This document shows, piece after piece, positions 1-9,578 of a DNA stretch of 64,000 bases (position 1 is the stretch's first letter; every line of letters begins with the position of its first letter). The position numbers and the translations under genes were made by a program. Source of the stretch: Natronococcus sp. A-GB7 (lineage in GTDB: Archaea > Halobacteriota > Halobacteria > Halobacteriales > Natrialbaceae); assembly GCF_029688865.1 (NCBI RefSeq), contig NZ_JARUKV010000014.1, forward strand, positions 59,598 through 123,597. Reading direction: 5' to 3'. Under the pieces are notes generated by a model. That model did no database searches and was not told the origin of the DNA. It saw only the letters and a program-made list of their open reading frames with translations.

Positions 1-1548
1 GGTGCGGATGTGGGCGCCGTCGACGTCGGCGTCCGTCGCCATGATGATCTTCTTGTACCGGACGTCGTCGATGTCGAACTCGTCGCCGATTCCCGCGCCG
101 ATCGCGGTGATCATGTTGCGGATCTCGTCGTTCTCGAGGATGCGATCCAGACGGTGTTTCTCGACGTTGAGAATCTTCCCTTTGATCGGGAGGACGGCCT
201 GGAACTCGGGGTTACGGGCCTGCTTTGCGCTCCCGCCCGCGGAGTCACCCTCCGCGATGAACAGTTCGGCCTCCTCGGGGTCTTTCGTCTGACAGTCCGC
301 GAGCTTGCCGGGGAGGGAGGTCGACTCGAGGGCGGACTTCCGGCGGGTGAGCTCTTCGGCCTTCTGGGCGGCCTTTCGGGCCTTCGCCGCCTCGACGGCC
401 TTGACGACGATCGCCTCGGCGGTGTCGGGATGTTCCTCGAAGTAGGTACCCAGCTGCTCGTGCATCGCGCCCTCGACGATTCCCCTGACCTCGCTGTTGC
501 CGAGTTTCGTCTTCGTCTGGCCCTCGAACTGCGGATCGGGGTGTTTGATCGAGATGACCGCGGTCAGTCCCTCGCGGATGTCCTCGCCCTTGAGGTTGCC
601 GTCGATGTCGCCGAGCAGGTCGTTCTCGTTGCCGTAGTCGTTGATGACCCGGGTCAGTGCGGTCTTGAACCCGGTGAGGTGGGTTCCGCCCTCGCGGGTG
701 TTGATGTTGTTCGCGAAGGCGTGGATCGACCCCTGCAGGTCCTCGGTCGCCTGCATCGCGACCTCGACCTGGATGTTCTGTTCCTCGTCCTCGAAGTAGA
801 TGACGTCCTCGTGCATCACCGAGCGCGTCTCGTTGAGATACTCGACGAACTCGCGGATGCCGCCCTCGTACTCGTACGTTTCCTCGATGGCCTCGTCGTC
901 CTCGGTCTCCTGGCGTTCGTCGCGGAGGGTGATGCGAACGCCGGAGTTGAGGAAGGCGAGCTCCCGAAGCCGGTTCGACAGCGTCGAGAACGAAAAGTCC
1001 CCGGTCTCGAAGACGCCCGTGTCGGGCCAGAACGTGACCTCCGTCCCGGTCTCCTCGTCGTCGTCCATGTCGCGAACCCGCTCCATGTCGCCGACGGGCT
1101 CGCCCGCCTCGAACGCGTGGCGAAAGACCGCGCCGTCGCGTTTGACCTCGGCCTCGAGGCGTTCCGAGAGGGCGTTGACGACGCTGACGCCGACGCCGTG
1201 GAGCCCGCCCGACACCTGGTAGGATTTGTTGTCGAACTTCCCGCCCGCGTGGAGAACCGTCAGGATGACCTCGAGTGCGGGGCGCTCGTACTCGTCGTGG
1301 GTGTCGACGGGGATCCCGCGGCCGTCGTCGGAGACGGTCACCGAGTCGTCGGCGTTGATGGTGACGGTGATGTCGTCGCAGTGACCGGCGAGGGCCTCGT
1401 CGATCGAGTTGTCCACCACCTCGTAGACGAGGTGGTGAAGCCCCCGCGCGTCGGTAGAGCCGATATACATCGCTGGTCGCTTTCGCACAGCCTCCAGGCC
1501 CTCGAGGACCTGGATCTGTCCGGCGCCGTACTCGCTTTCCTGGGACAT
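1..1548 (-). CDS. gyrB: DNA gyrase subunit B (3' end outside window)
   Basis: Type IIA topoisomerase subunit B, the ATPase half of gyrase, which introduces negative supercoils. The 516 codons in the window start [21 protein letters not shown]. The GHKL ATPase domain is clear: [13 protein letters not shown] (Mg-binding Asn), DDGRGIPV, and the [15 protein letters not shown] lid. The transducer follows, then the Toprim start with [14 protein letters not shown], and further on [10 protein letters not shown] just before the edge. The C-terminal Toprim remainder and tail lie left of position 1, where gyrA would be expected in haloarchaea. The ATG at 1548 lies about 34 nt downstream of a TATA-like box, so the transcript is leaderless or has a very short leader. 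Reads away from the top6BA operon about 5.6 kb to the right. Confidence 0.97.
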   Translation of the reverse strand, partial: MSQESEYGAGQIQVLEGLEAVRKRPAMYIGSTDARGLHHLVYEVVDNSIDEALAGHCDDITVTINADDSVTVSDDGRGIPVDTHDEYERPALEVILTVLHAGGKFDNKSYQVSGGLHGVGVSVVNALSERLEAEVKRDGAVFRHAFEAGEPVGDMERVRDMDDDEETGTEVTFWPDTGVFETGDFSFSTLSNRLRELAFLNSGVRITLRDERQETEDDEAIEETYEYEGGIREFVEYLNETRSVMHEDVIYFEDEEQNIQVEVAMQATEDLQGSIHAFANNINTREGGTHLTGFKTALTRVINDYGNENDLLGDIDGNLKGEDIREGLTAVISIKHPDPQFEGQTKTKLGNSEVRGIVEGAMHEQLGTYFEEHPDTAEAIVVKAVEAAKARKAAQKAEELTRRKSALESTSLPGKLADCQTKDPEEAELFIAEGDSAGGSAKQARNPEFQAVLPIKGKILNVEKHRLDRILENDEIRNMITAIGAGIGDEFDIDDVRYKKIIMATDADVDGAHIRT

Positions 1549-1885
1549 GAGAAACCTGTTTTCGGGTAGCGCCCGGCTGGGTATAAAACTTCGCGTACGC
1601 GCGCGAGCGCGACGAGGGACGGGAGCGCAAGACGGGGGCATAACGGGTGTGTGACGGCTATCGCCGGACTGGGAACAGGAGGGCGTTCCGATCGGCGACC
1701 GACGGATGGTTGAACGTCTTTAGTATCTTTCCAAACATACGCCATCTCAGGCTGTCTTCTCAAACGAATCCCGCTCGACGGTTCGGGTACAGTGATTCGG
1801 AATCCGATCAACGGCGAGCGGTTGTCGGAGAGTCGGTACCGAACGACACTGACTCTCCGGCGCGATTCGGGGCGAGATTCGATCC
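1549..1885. other. Divergent intergenic region gyrB / Nramp-type gene
   Basis: 337 nt without a convincing gene. It holds the gyrB promoter on the left. The stretch TTTAGTATCTTTCCAAACATACG around 1719-1741 is the only AT-rich part and may contain a promoter for the rightward transporter. Open frames here are short and lack the G/C third-position bias of the real genes. Confidence 0.5.
1582..1588 (-). promoter_or_regulatory. TATA box of gyrB
   Basis: TTTTATA on the minus strand, about 34 nt upstream of the gyrB ATG, in otherwise very GC-rich DNA. This is the expected haloarchaeal TATA position for a leaderless or near-leaderless transcript. Confidence 0.6.
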
Positions 1886-3121
1886 ATGGGACAAACTAGT
1901 TCCGTTGTCGACGTGCCGTTCGAGCGGGCGAAGGAAACGGTTCACCAGTACGGGCTCGGCCTCCTGTTCGCAGCGAACATCTTCGGCGCCGGCTCCGTCT
2001 ACATCCTGACCGAGGCGGGACTCCTGTTCGGATACGGCCTCCTGTGGGTGTTACCCCTCGGTCTCGGCGTCGGGCTCGCGATGCACGAGATGTCCGCACG
2101 CCTGGCCGCCGAGGACCGTCCGCTGATGACCTACATCAGGGACGTTCTCGGGGAGCGGACGGCGAAACCGTTCGCGTTCGGGATCTCGTTTATCATGCAG
2201 TTCTGGAGCGTAGCCAACTACGCCCTCGCGGGGGCTGCAGTCGTCTACCTCACGCCGCTGTCGAATCTGTACGTCGCGGTCATCGTCTCGGCAGCGCTTG
2301 GAATCGCACTGGTCGAACTCCGGGTCTACAGCCGGATCGAAGGCGTGATCGCGGCGCTCGTGTTCGCGATCTTCGCCTCCTATCTCGTCATCGTGGCGAA
2401 CCTCCAGCCGCCGGCGACGGGTATCGCCAGCGGGTTCGTCCCCGAAATCGTCGGGGATATCGAGTACATGACGATGATCATCGCACTGCTCGGGACGACC
2501 GTCTACTACCCGAACTTCTTCATCCAGACGAGCATGCAACACGAGAAAAACTGGGACGTCTCGCGCTACCGACGCGATCACACGGTCGGACTGGCCGCCG
2601 TCATCGCGCTCAGCGCGACCGTGATCGTCGCCGCTGCGATCTCGATGCCCGACGCCGACCTGGCGTTTACCACGCCCGCCGAACCCCTGGTCGAGATGAT
2701 CGGCGAGTGGGTCCTCGGCCTCTTCATCCTCGCGGTCGGTGCCGCCTCCTTCAGCAGCGCCACGGGGACGCTGTTCGCCGCCGGATTCATGGTGCCCCAG
2801 TCCTCGGGGATCTCGACCCAGTTCGGCGATCTGCACTTCCGGCGCACCGTCCACTTCCTGATCGGACTCTCGGTCGCCCTGGCGATTCCGATCCTCGCCT
2901 TCACCGACTTCACGCCGGTCGATCTGGCGCTGTTGATGCCCGCGGTCAACGGCGTCATCGGACTTCCGCTGACCGCGCTGGCGCTGTTCGCGGCCGTCCG
3001 CCGGTACTTCGAGCCGTCGCGGTTCGAGCAGGCGATCTTCCTGGCGGCCGTCGTCGTGCTGTTTCTCACGTCGCTCGTCACGGGCGAAGACCTCGCTCGC
3101 TCCGTCCTCGGGTTGCTGTAG
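1886..3121 (+). CDS. Nramp-superfamily transporter with atypical TM1 motif
   Basis: 411-aa polytopic membrane protein with about 11 hydrophobic segments. Its layout matches the Nramp/LeuT-like divalent metal carriers: TM1 with an unwound region, and TM6 with a YPNFF motif (residues 208-212) where canonical members have MPHN. The canonical DPGN of TM1 is replaced by NIFGAG (residues 31-36). This places it with divergent prokaryotic Nramp-related proteins whose substrate cannot be assigned from sequence; metal ions are only the family default. It probably acts in the cytoplasmic membrane as a cation-coupled symporter. ATG at 1886 is followed by a short cytoplasmic N-terminus. Monocistronic; the next gene begins 138 nt downstream. 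Confidence 0.7.
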   Translation: MGQTSSVVDVPFERAKETVHQYGLGLLFAANIFGAGSVYILTEAGLLFGYGLLWVLPLGLGVGLAMHEMSARLAAEDRPLMTYIRDVLGERTAKPFAFGISFIMQFWSVANYALAGAAVVYLTPLSNLYVAVIVSAALGIALVELRVYSRIEGVIAALVFAIFASYLVIVANLQPPATGIASGFVPEIVGDIEYMTMIIALLGTTVYYPNFFIQTSMQHEKNWDVSRYRRDHTVGLAAVIALSATVIVAAAISMPDADLAFTTPAEPLVEMIGEWVLGLFILAVGAASFSSATGTLFAAGFMVPQSSGISTQFGDLHFRRTVHFLIGLSVALAIPILAFTDFTPVDLALLMPAVNGVIGLPLTALALFAAVRRYFEPSRFEQAIFLAAVVVLFLTSLVTGEDLARSVLGLL

Positions 3122-3259
3122 CGGGCGAGGACGTTCGGCCGGGACTCCGGCCCGATCCGCCGCTTCTCCCGTCTCTGGCGCCCCATCCCCGCAGTATCGA
3201 TCGGAGCTGCAATCGGAAGAGTCAGGTCTTCCGAGTTAATCGACCCGACAACGCTCCAG

Positions 3260-4039
3260 ATGCTCGAGTTACCCTTCGGCTTCGCGCTCGCGTTGTTGCT
3301 CGTCTGTATCGCCTTCTTCTCCGGAATCGGCATCACCACCATCGGTCCAGGCGGCATCTTCGTGACGATCGCGCTCTACTCGCTGACGCCGCTGCCCTCG
3401 AGCCAGGTCGCCGGCACCGCCCACGCGACGTTCATCGTCACCGGGCTGGTCGGCAGCGTCGCCTACCTCTACTCCGGCGAGATGAAAACGGGCGAGAGCC
3501 GGGCGATCGCGATCGTGCTCAGCCTCTCGAGCGTCCTCGGCGCCCTGCTCGGCTCCCAGATCAACCCCCTCGTCTCGCGGTCGCTGTTCGGCATCCTGCT
3601 CGGCGGCGTCGCGATGACCGTCGGCGGGGTCATCCTCTACCGCGAGCGCCGGGGGTTTACGCCGATCGTCGACGTCGATCCGCTGACTCGAGAGGGGCAG
3701 GTCGCACTCGGCGCGCTGGGACTCGTTCTCGGGATCGCGAGCGGACTGCTGGGGATCGGCGGGCCCGTCCTCGCGGTGCCGGCGCTCGTGCTGGTCGGCG
3801 TCCCGATGCTGCTTGCCGTCGCGGTCGCACAGGTCCAGTCGATCTTCATCGCCGTGTTCGCGACCGCCGGCTACGCCGTCCAGGGCGACGTTCTCCTCCC
3901 GCTGGCGGTCGTTATCGGGACACCGCTGTTGCTCGGGGTCGTCGTCGGCTGGAAGGTCGCCCACGTCGTCGACCCCGCGCGACTGAAGGTCGCGCTGGGC
4001 GTCGTCCTGCTCGGCGTCGGCCCCTACCTCGCGCTGTGA
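3260..4039 (+). CDS. TauE/SafE-family anion exporter
   Basis: 259-aa integral membrane protein with about eight transmembrane helices and the two-half architecture of the TauE/SafE (DUF81) family. The first half has the glycine-rich GITTIGPGGIFVT and the second half the matching GIASGLLGIGGPVLAVPAL. Family members export sulfite, sulfoacetate or other organosulfur anions; the substrate here is not determined. Length is normal for the family. ATG at 3260 begins directly with the first helix. Followed by a short GC hairpin and a Usp gene. Confidence 0.85.
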   Translation: MLELPFGFALALLLVCIAFFSGIGITTIGPGGIFVTIALYSLTPLPSSQVAGTAHATFIVTGLVGSVAYLYSGEMKTGESRAIAIVLSLSSVLGALLGSQINPLVSRSLFGILLGGVAMTVGGVILYRERRGFTPIVDVDPLTREGQVALGALGLVLGIASGLLGIGGPVLAVPALVLVGVPMLLAVAVAQVQSIFIAVFATAGYAVQGDVLLPLAVVIGTPLLLGVVVGWKVAHVVDPARLKVALGVVLLGVGPYLAL

Positions 4040-4044
4040 CCGCT

Positions 4045-4061
4045 CGAACCCTTGGGGTTCG
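4045..4061 (+). terminator. Short GC stem-loop after the TauE/SafE gene
   Basis: CGAACCC-TTG-GGGTTCG, a perfect 7-bp stem with a 3-nt loop, beginning 6 nt after the stop codon. No T-tract follows, so a role in termination or 3'-end stability is inferred from position only. Confidence 0.4.
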
Positions 4062-4135
4062 GGTCGGAGATCACCCCTGTAACCTGTCGATCAGGTAGCA
4101 GACTCAAGAGCGTCCCGGCCTAGCCTTCCGGTACC

Positions 4136-4558
4136 ATGCCACCCCGGATTCTCGTTCCGTTCGACGGCTCCGATCACGCGCGGGAGGCTCTCGAGTACGC
4201 GATCGAGCTGTTTCCGGACGGCGAGTTCCTCGCGGTGACCGTCGTTGACACCGACTCGATACCGGTGATTCCGAACGCGGCCGACGAATCCGACGACGAG
4301 GTCACGGAGATTCTCGAGGAGGCCGACGAGCAACTGAGCGGCGCAGAGCGGATCGCGAGCGAGCGCGGCGTCCCCCTCGAGAAGCGGAGTCGCATCGGCC
4401 CGCCGGCCCAGGAGATCATCGACTGCGCCGAGGAGGGCGCGTTCGACCACGTCGTGATGGGGAGTCGCGGTCGGTCGGGCGTGACGCGACTCCTGCTGGG
4501 CAGCGTCGCGGAGGTCGTCGTCAGACACTCGTCGGTTCCGGTGACCATCGTTCCCTGA
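4136..4558 (+). CDS. Universal stress protein (UspA family)
   Basis: 140-aa single-domain Usp. It opens MPPRILVPFDGSDHAREAL and ends with the ATP-binding glycine motif (VMGSRGRSGVTRLLLGSV, G-2x-G-9x-G-S), so it is of the nucleotide-binding subtype. Cytoplasmic; exact role unknown. One of three stand-alone Usp genes in the window, in addition to the Usp-like tail of the antiporter near 21 kb. The ATG is unambiguous because the first beta strand starts at residue 4. Confidence 0.9.
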   Translation: MPPRILVPFDGSDHAREALEYAIELFPDGEFLAVTVVDTDSIPVIPNAADESDDEVTEILEEADEQLSGAERIASERGVPLEKRSRIGPPAQEIIDCAEEGAFDHVVMGSRGRSGVTRLLLGSVAEVVVRHSSVPVTIVP

Positions 4559-4639
4559 CCGAGCGCGCGCGCCGGTCGGTCCGGCGGTGGCCATTGCCGG
4601 CCCAACCGACTTCCACCTCGATCCGAAATCACCGGCAGA

Positions 4640-5887
4640 ATGCTTCCGTACGTCGTGTTAGGCGTCGCGGTACTCGTGGCAGCGGTCGGCCTCGAGCGAC
4701 TCTCCTACCGGGCGCTCGAGCGAAACCCCTCCGTCGCGACCGAGGAGTTCCCCGGAATCGGTCGGGAGCTACTGGGCAAGTTCAGCAGCTTCGACGCCGA
4801 ACTCGGCTGGGTCCCCCAGCCCAATCGGGAGAAACAGAAGGACACGGGCGACCACCTCCCCGGCGAGGAGGTCCGTAGCGTCGTCACCTACTCGACCGAC
4901 GAGTACGGTAGCCGCGTCTGTCGTGCGAAAGAGCGGGACGAGGACGCCGACGTGACGGTGTCGACCTACGGCGACTCCTACTGTTTCTGTCGGGAGGTCG
5001 ACGACGACGAGACGTTCCAGCACTATCTGGCCCAGGAACTCGACACCCACGTCGCCAACTACGGCGGGGGGAACTACGGGTTCGACCAGGCGCTGATGCG
5101 GATGAAACGCCAGTACCCCGAGGAGGAGACGGACTACGTCTTCGTGGTCGTTACCGCCTCCTCGATCGCCCGAATCCTCTCGGTGTGGAAACACTACCAG
5201 GAGTTCGGCAACATTCTGGCGGTCAAACCCCGCTACACCCTCGAGGACGGCGCCCTGAAACGCATCGACAGCCCGATCGAGGAGAAGGAGGACCTGCTCG
5301 ACCTCGAGTCGAAGGCCGACTTCCTGCGGGAACACGACTTCCACTACGACCACTGGTTCGAACCCCACCACGCCTCGCGGCCCTACACCGCGGACCTGCT
5401 CGACGATACCGAGAACGTCCGCCACGCGCTCTACGAGGCCGGGATCGAACTCGAGAAACGAACCGGCCGAGCGATCCCGGGAGTCGACTTCGACGACGCC
5501 AAGACCCGCACCGAACTGCGGATGGAACGGCCCCGGGTTCGCTACCACGAACGGCTGTTCGACACCCACGAGGACCTGTTCGACGCCCTCATCGGGGAGT
5601 TCGTCGACTACGCCGACGAGCGGGAGTTCACGCCGGTGTTCGTGATGGTCCAGCAGCTCCGGTACGCGAAGTACGAGGCCGAACACGGCCCGATCTACGG
5701 CGACCTGATGGAGCAACTCGATACCGAGTACGACGATCTCGAGACGATCGACATGGCGACTCACCTCTCGGGCGGCGGCGACGTCGAGTCGCTGTACGTC
5801 GAGCGCGGTGAGGGCGGCCACTACAGCCCCCAGACCAACAGAAAGATCGCGCAGGTGCTGGCCGACGTCGTCGAGAGCGACCGGTAG
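4640..5887 (+). CDS. Membrane-anchored SGNH-hydrolase-like protein
   Basis: 415-aa protein with one N-terminal membrane helix (residues about 2-18), then a soluble domain with SGNH/GDSL hydrolase landmarks: block I GDSY at 111-114, a glycine/asparagine block II (NYGGGNYG around 146-153), and a C-terminal His in GGHYSPQTN (His394) where the catalytic His of block V belongs. The family includes lipases, esterases and O-acetyl esterases of polysaccharides. Here the fold and catalytic triad are inferred from these blocks only. Substrate unknown; the domain is anchored at the membrane, side undetermined. Flanked by a Usp gene and an ion channel with no operon overlap. Confidence 0.65.
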   Translation: MLPYVVLGVAVLVAAVGLERLSYRALERNPSVATEEFPGIGRELLGKFSSFDAELGWVPQPNREKQKDTGDHLPGEEVRSVVTYSTDEYGSRVCRAKERDEDADVTVSTYGDSYCFCREVDDDETFQHYLAQELDTHVANYGGGNYGFDQALMRMKRQYPEEETDYVFVVVTASSIARILSVWKHYQEFGNILAVKPRYTLEDGALKRIDSPIEEKEDLLDLESKADFLREHDFHYDHWFEPHHASRPYTADLLDDTENVRHALYEAGIELEKRTGRAIPGVDFDDAKTRTELRMERPRVRYHERLFDTHEDLFDALIGEFVDYADEREFTPVFVMVQQLRYAKYEAEHGPIYGDLMEQLDTEYDDLETIDMATHLSGGGDVESLYVERGEGGHYSPQTNRKIAQVLADVVESDR

Positions 5888-6017
5888 CGAAGCCGTCGTC
5901 GCCCGGCCGACCGCGGACGAAGACGGCGCGGATGCCGGCGTCCTCGAGCGCGCCGATCGCCCGCCCGTGCAGTCACCGGGCTGTCGTTGACGGGGCTCGA
6001 GGACGTACGCCCGGAAA

Positions 6018-7067
6018 ATGCAACCGCTGTATCTCGCGGTCGGACTCGCCGTGCTGGTTACGGTTATCGTCGACATCATCTGGACGACGCTGTGGGTCGA
6101 CGGCGGTTCGGGGCCGCTGTCGGGTCGGCTGACGACGGGCGTCTGGCGCGGGCTCCGCATCCTGACCCGGGATAACTCCCGTGCGCTGAGCATCGCCGGC
6201 CCGCTGATTCTCACGCTGACGCTCGCGATGTGGATCGCGCTGCTGTGGGTCGGCTGGACGTTTCTCTTCGCCGGCGGTGACACCGCGCTCGTCAGCCCCC
6301 AGACCGGCGAACCCGCGGACTGGACCGGACACATCTACTACGTCGCCTACACTATGTTCACGAACGGGAACGGGGATTACTCGCCAACCTCTGGCACCTG
6401 GGAGATCGCGAGCTCCTTTACCACCGCGACGGGGATGGCCTTCGTCACACTCGGGGTCTCGTACATCCTGACCGTTCTCGGCGCGGTCTCCGAGAAGCGG
6501 GCGTTCGCCAACAGCGTCACCGGGCTCGGCGAGCGAAGCGAGGAGTTCGTCCGTGCGGGCTGGACGGACGAGAAGTTCGACGGGCTGGACCTGCCCGTCG
6601 AGTCGCTGGCCTCGGATCTCTCCGAACTCGCGGACAAGCACAAGGCGTACCCGATCCTGCACTACTACCACAGCGAGAAGGGCGAACGGGCCTCGGCGAT
6701 GGCGGTCCCGATCTTCGACGAGGCCATGACGCTGTTTCGCTACGGCGTCGACGACGACGCCCAGCTCGACCCCGCCCTGGTCGAGAACGCCCGCTCGAGC
6801 ACGGACAGCTACCTCGACACGCTCGAGACGGCCTTCATCGAGCCAGCCGACGAGGTCCCCCCGCAGCCCGACCTCGAGCGACTCCGCGAGGACGACATCC
6901 CAACAGTCGACGACGGAGAGTTCGAAGACGCCGTCGCGGAGCTGACCAAGCGCCGACGGAACCTGCTGGGAGTCGTCCGAGCCGACGCGTGGCACTGGCC
7001 GCCGATCGGCGACGGCGACTCGGTGCCCCGTCCAGACGACGCCGCCGAGGAGAGCGAGTCGCGGTAG
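6018..7067 (+). CDS. Two-helix (Ion_trans_2-like) ion channel with unusual filter
   Basis: 349-aa protein. An N-terminal helix (residues 5-25) is followed by a helix at about 57-85, a pore loop, and a further helix at about 132-155, then a roughly 190-aa cytoplasmic acidic domain. The pore loop reads YTMFTNGNGDYSP (residues 111-123). This aligns with the potassium-channel signature T-x-G-Y-G-D, but has NGNGD instead of GYGD. The overall layout supports a tetrameric cation channel; ion selectivity cannot be predicted with the altered filter. The gene ends 57 nt before top6B, and the TATA-like box of top6B lies in between, so it is a separate unit. Confidence 0.75.
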   Translation: MQPLYLAVGLAVLVTVIVDIIWTTLWVDGGSGPLSGRLTTGVWRGLRILTRDNSRALSIAGPLILTLTLAMWIALLWVGWTFLFAGGDTALVSPQTGEPADWTGHIYYVAYTMFTNGNGDYSPTSGTWEIASSFTTATGMAFVTLGVSYILTVLGAVSEKRAFANSVTGLGERSEEFVRAGWTDEKFDGLDLPVESLASDLSELADKHKAYPILHYYHSEKGERASAMAVPIFDEAMTLFRYGVDDDAQLDPALVENARSSTDSYLDTLETAFIEPADEVPPQPDLERLREDDIPTVDDGEFEDAVAELTKRRRNLLGVVRADAWHWPPIGDGDSVPRPDDAAEESESR

Positions 7068-7093
7068 TTCACTTTCACCGCGGTAGCGTACGC

Positions 7094-7100
7094 CTTTTAC
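7094..7100 (+). promoter_or_regulatory. TATA box of top6BA
   Basis: CTTTTAC, 25-31 nt upstream of the top6B ATG, the spacing of a leaderless haloarchaeal promoter. Lies in the short gap after the ion-channel gene. Confidence 0.5.
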
Positions 7101-7124
7101 CCTCGCCGTTAGTACAGGGAGACG

Positions 7125-9578
7125 ATGACGTCGTTCCAGTCGACACTCGGCGAGGAGTCGGGGATCGCCGAGGAGCTGGCCGAGAGCCAGCAAGCGATCT
7201 CCATCGCCGAGTTCTTCGAGAAGAACAAGCACATGCTCGGCTTCGACAGCGGTGCTCGAGGCCTCGTCACGGCCGTCAAAGAAGCCGTCGACAACGCCCT
7301 CGACGCCGCCGAGGAGGCCGGTATTCTGCCGGATATCTACGTCGAGATCCAGGAGTCGGGCGACTACTACAAACTGATCGTCGAGGACAACGGCCCCGGG
7401 CTGACGAAGGAATCGCTCCCGAAGGTCTTCGGGAAGCTGCTCTACGGCTCTCGCTTTCACGCCCGCGAACAGTCCCGCGGGCAGCAGGGGATCGGTATCT
7501 CCGCAGCGGTGCTGTACTCCCAGCTGACCAGCGGGAAACCCGCGAAGATCACCAGCCGAACCCAGGGCTCGAGCGAGGCCGAGTACTTCGAGCTCATCGT
7601 CGACACCGACGAGAACGAGCCCGAGATCAGCGTCGAGGAGACCACGAGCTGGGATCGCCCCCACGGTACCCGTATCGAACTCGAGATGGAGGGGAACATG
7701 CGCGCCCGCCAGCAGCTCCACGACTACATCAAGCACACGGCGGTCGTCAACCCCCACGCCAGACTCGAGCTCAAGGAACCGAACGCCCACTTCAAGTTCG
7801 AGCGCGGAACCGACCAGCTCCCCGAGGAGACCGAGGAGATCCGACCCCACCCCCACGGGGTCGAGCTCGGCACCGTGATCAAGATGCTCTCGGCGACGGA
7901 CTCCCAAACGATCTCGGGCTTTCTACAGGAGGAGTTTACCCGCGTCGGGAAGAAGACCGCCGACTCGGTGATCGACGCGTTCCGGGACCGCCACTACGGC
8001 CGCGAGATGCGCTGGAGTTCTCCCGACGACACCGAAGACGTCGACGTCGGGGCAGCGGTTTCCGAAGCGACCGCGAACAAGGGCGCCGACGCCACGGCCG
8101 CCTTCGCCGACGCCATCGCCGACGCCGTCGCGGACCGCGAGCGGATCGCCCACCACGAACTGATCGACCTCGTCGCCGAGGCGGCCGACGCCGTCGAGGA
8201 CGAACACGGCACCGCCTTCGGCGAGACGGTCCAGGAGAACGCCGGCGGCGCGGTCTGGAGCGCGCTGATCGACGCCCCCGAGGAGACTGCCGACCCCGAT
8301 GAGAGCGCAGTCGAGGAGTCCCGCCTCGTCACCGACTGTTACGAACTCGCCGACGCCGCAACGAGCACCCGCAAGGACGACGCGGTGATCCACGGCTTCG
8401 CGAGCCGGCTCGCCGCGAAGTTCGAGGACGAGGACGACGAACGCCACCGCCTCACTCGTTCGCAGCTTCGCGAGCACGTCGACCGCGCGGCCGACCTCAC
8501 GGAGGAGTACGACGAAGTGTCCTTCGGCGACACCGCTCGAGAGAACGTGACCGAGGCGGTCTGGGACGTGATGGTGACCGTCCCCGACGACCCACCGCTG
8601 GTCCGGGAGCTCTCGGGCGACCGCGACGCGACGAGCGACCTCGTCGACGCGATGCGCGCGACCGACATCATGGCGCCGCCGACGCGGTGTCTCTCGCCGA
8701 TCACCGACGACCTGATCGAGGCCGGCCTCGAGAAGGAGTTCGACGCCGACTTCTACGCTGCGGCGACCCGGGACGCCGAGGTCCACTCCGGCGACCCGTT
8801 CGTCGTCGAGGCCGGAATCGCCTACGGCGGCGAAATTCCGGCCGAGGGCAGCGCCGACGTGCTTCGATTCGCTAACCGCGTTCCGCTGGTCTACCAGCGC
8901 GGCGCGTGTGCGACCACCGACGTCGTCAAGTCGATCGGCTGGCGCAACTACGGGCTCGACCAGCCCGGCGGCTCGGGTCTCCCGAACGGCCCCGCCGTCA
9001 TCATGGTCCACGTCGCCTCGACGAACGTTCCCTTTACGAGCGAGTCGAAAGACGCCGTCGCGAACGTGCCGGCGATCGAGGACGAGATTGAACTCGCGAT
9101 CCGCGAGGCCGCCCGCGAGCTGAAGAGTTTCCTGAACAAGCGCCGCTCGATGGAGAAACGCCGGAAGAAACAGAACGTCCTCGGGAAGATCCTCCCCGAG
9201 ATGGCCGAGAAGGTCGCGGAGGTCACGGACCGCGAGGAGCCGGAGATCGACGACGCCATCGCCCGCATCATGAACAACGTGCTCGTCGAGCGTCACTGCG
9301 AGGCCAACGGCGACGGCCAGGCCGTCTCCGTGGTCGTCGAGAACCACTCGAGCACGAACGAATCCCTCGAGGTCACCGACATCGTCTCCGCCGAACCCCG
9401 CAACCTCTCCGACGGCGCGACCGCCGTCGAGATGGACGGCGAGTGGTTCGTCAAGTGGGAGCCAGAGGTATCGAGCGAGGACGAAGCCGTCCTCGAGTAC
9501 GAGGTCGACAACGACGCCGCGTTCGACCTCGACGTAAAGGGCGTCGAAAGCGCGAAACTCACCGTCACAGACCAATGA
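7125..9578 (+). CDS. top6B: DNA topoisomerase VI subunit B
   Basis: 817-aa ATPase subunit of the type IIB topoisomerase, which relaxes and decatenates DNA as an A2B2 tetramer. GHKL motifs: [14 protein letters not shown] (50-63), VEDNGPGL (86-93), and the lid [16 protein letters not shown] (119-134). The transducer starts near residue 515 ([10 protein letters not shown]) and carries the switch-lysine-type region near [10 protein letters not shown]. Between about 300 and 515 lies an acidic, Ala/Asp/Glu-rich insertion, absent from the roughly 530-residue crenarchaeal enzyme. It contains two related helical modules, residues 344-388 and 446-489. The stop overlaps the top6A start (ATGA), so the two subunits are translationally coupled. 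Confidence 0.96.
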   Translation: MTSFQSTLGEESGIAEELAESQQAISIAEFFEKNKHMLGFDSGARGLVTAVKEAVDNALDAAEEAGILPDIYVEIQESGDYYKLIVEDNGPGLTKESLPKVFGKLLYGSRFHAREQSRGQQGIGISAAVLYSQLTSGKPAKITSRTQGSSEAEYFELIVDTDENEPEISVEETTSWDRPHGTRIELEMEGNMRARQQLHDYIKHTAVVNPHARLELKEPNAHFKFERGTDQLPEETEEIRPHPHGVELGTVIKMLSATDSQTISGFLQEEFTRVGKKTADSVIDAFRDRHYGREMRWSSPDDTEDVDVGAAVSEATANKGADATAAFADAIADAVADRERIAHHELIDLVAEAADAVEDEHGTAFGETVQENAGGAVWSALIDAPEETADPDESAVEESRLVTDCYELADAATSTRKDDAVIHGFASRLAAKFEDEDDERHRLTRSQLREHVDRAADLTEEYDEVSFGDTARENVTEAVWDVMVTVPDDPPLVRELSGDRDATSDLVDAMRATDIMAPPTRCLSPITDDLIEAGLEKEFDADFYAAATRDAEVHSGDPFVVEAGIAYGGEIPAEGSADVLRFANRVPLVYQRGACATTDVVKSIGWRNYGLDQPGGSGLPNGPAVIMVHVASTNVPFTSESKDAVANVPAIEDEIELAIREAARELKSFLNKRRSMEKRRKKQNVLGKILPEMAEKVAEVTDREEPEIDDAIARIMNNVLVERHCEANGDGQAVSVVVENHSSTNESLEVTDIVSAEPRNLSDGATAVEMDGEWFVKWEPEVSSEDEAVLEYEVDNDAAFDLDVKGVESAKLTVTDQ

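Noticed and set aside
10..1569. 519-codon open frame on the plus strand opposite gyrB
   Set aside because: Mirror of the gyrB reading frame; acidic pseudo-protein without any family likeness, caused by G/C third positions. The same holds for the long antisense frames opposite Top6B, glmU and the XPB helicase.
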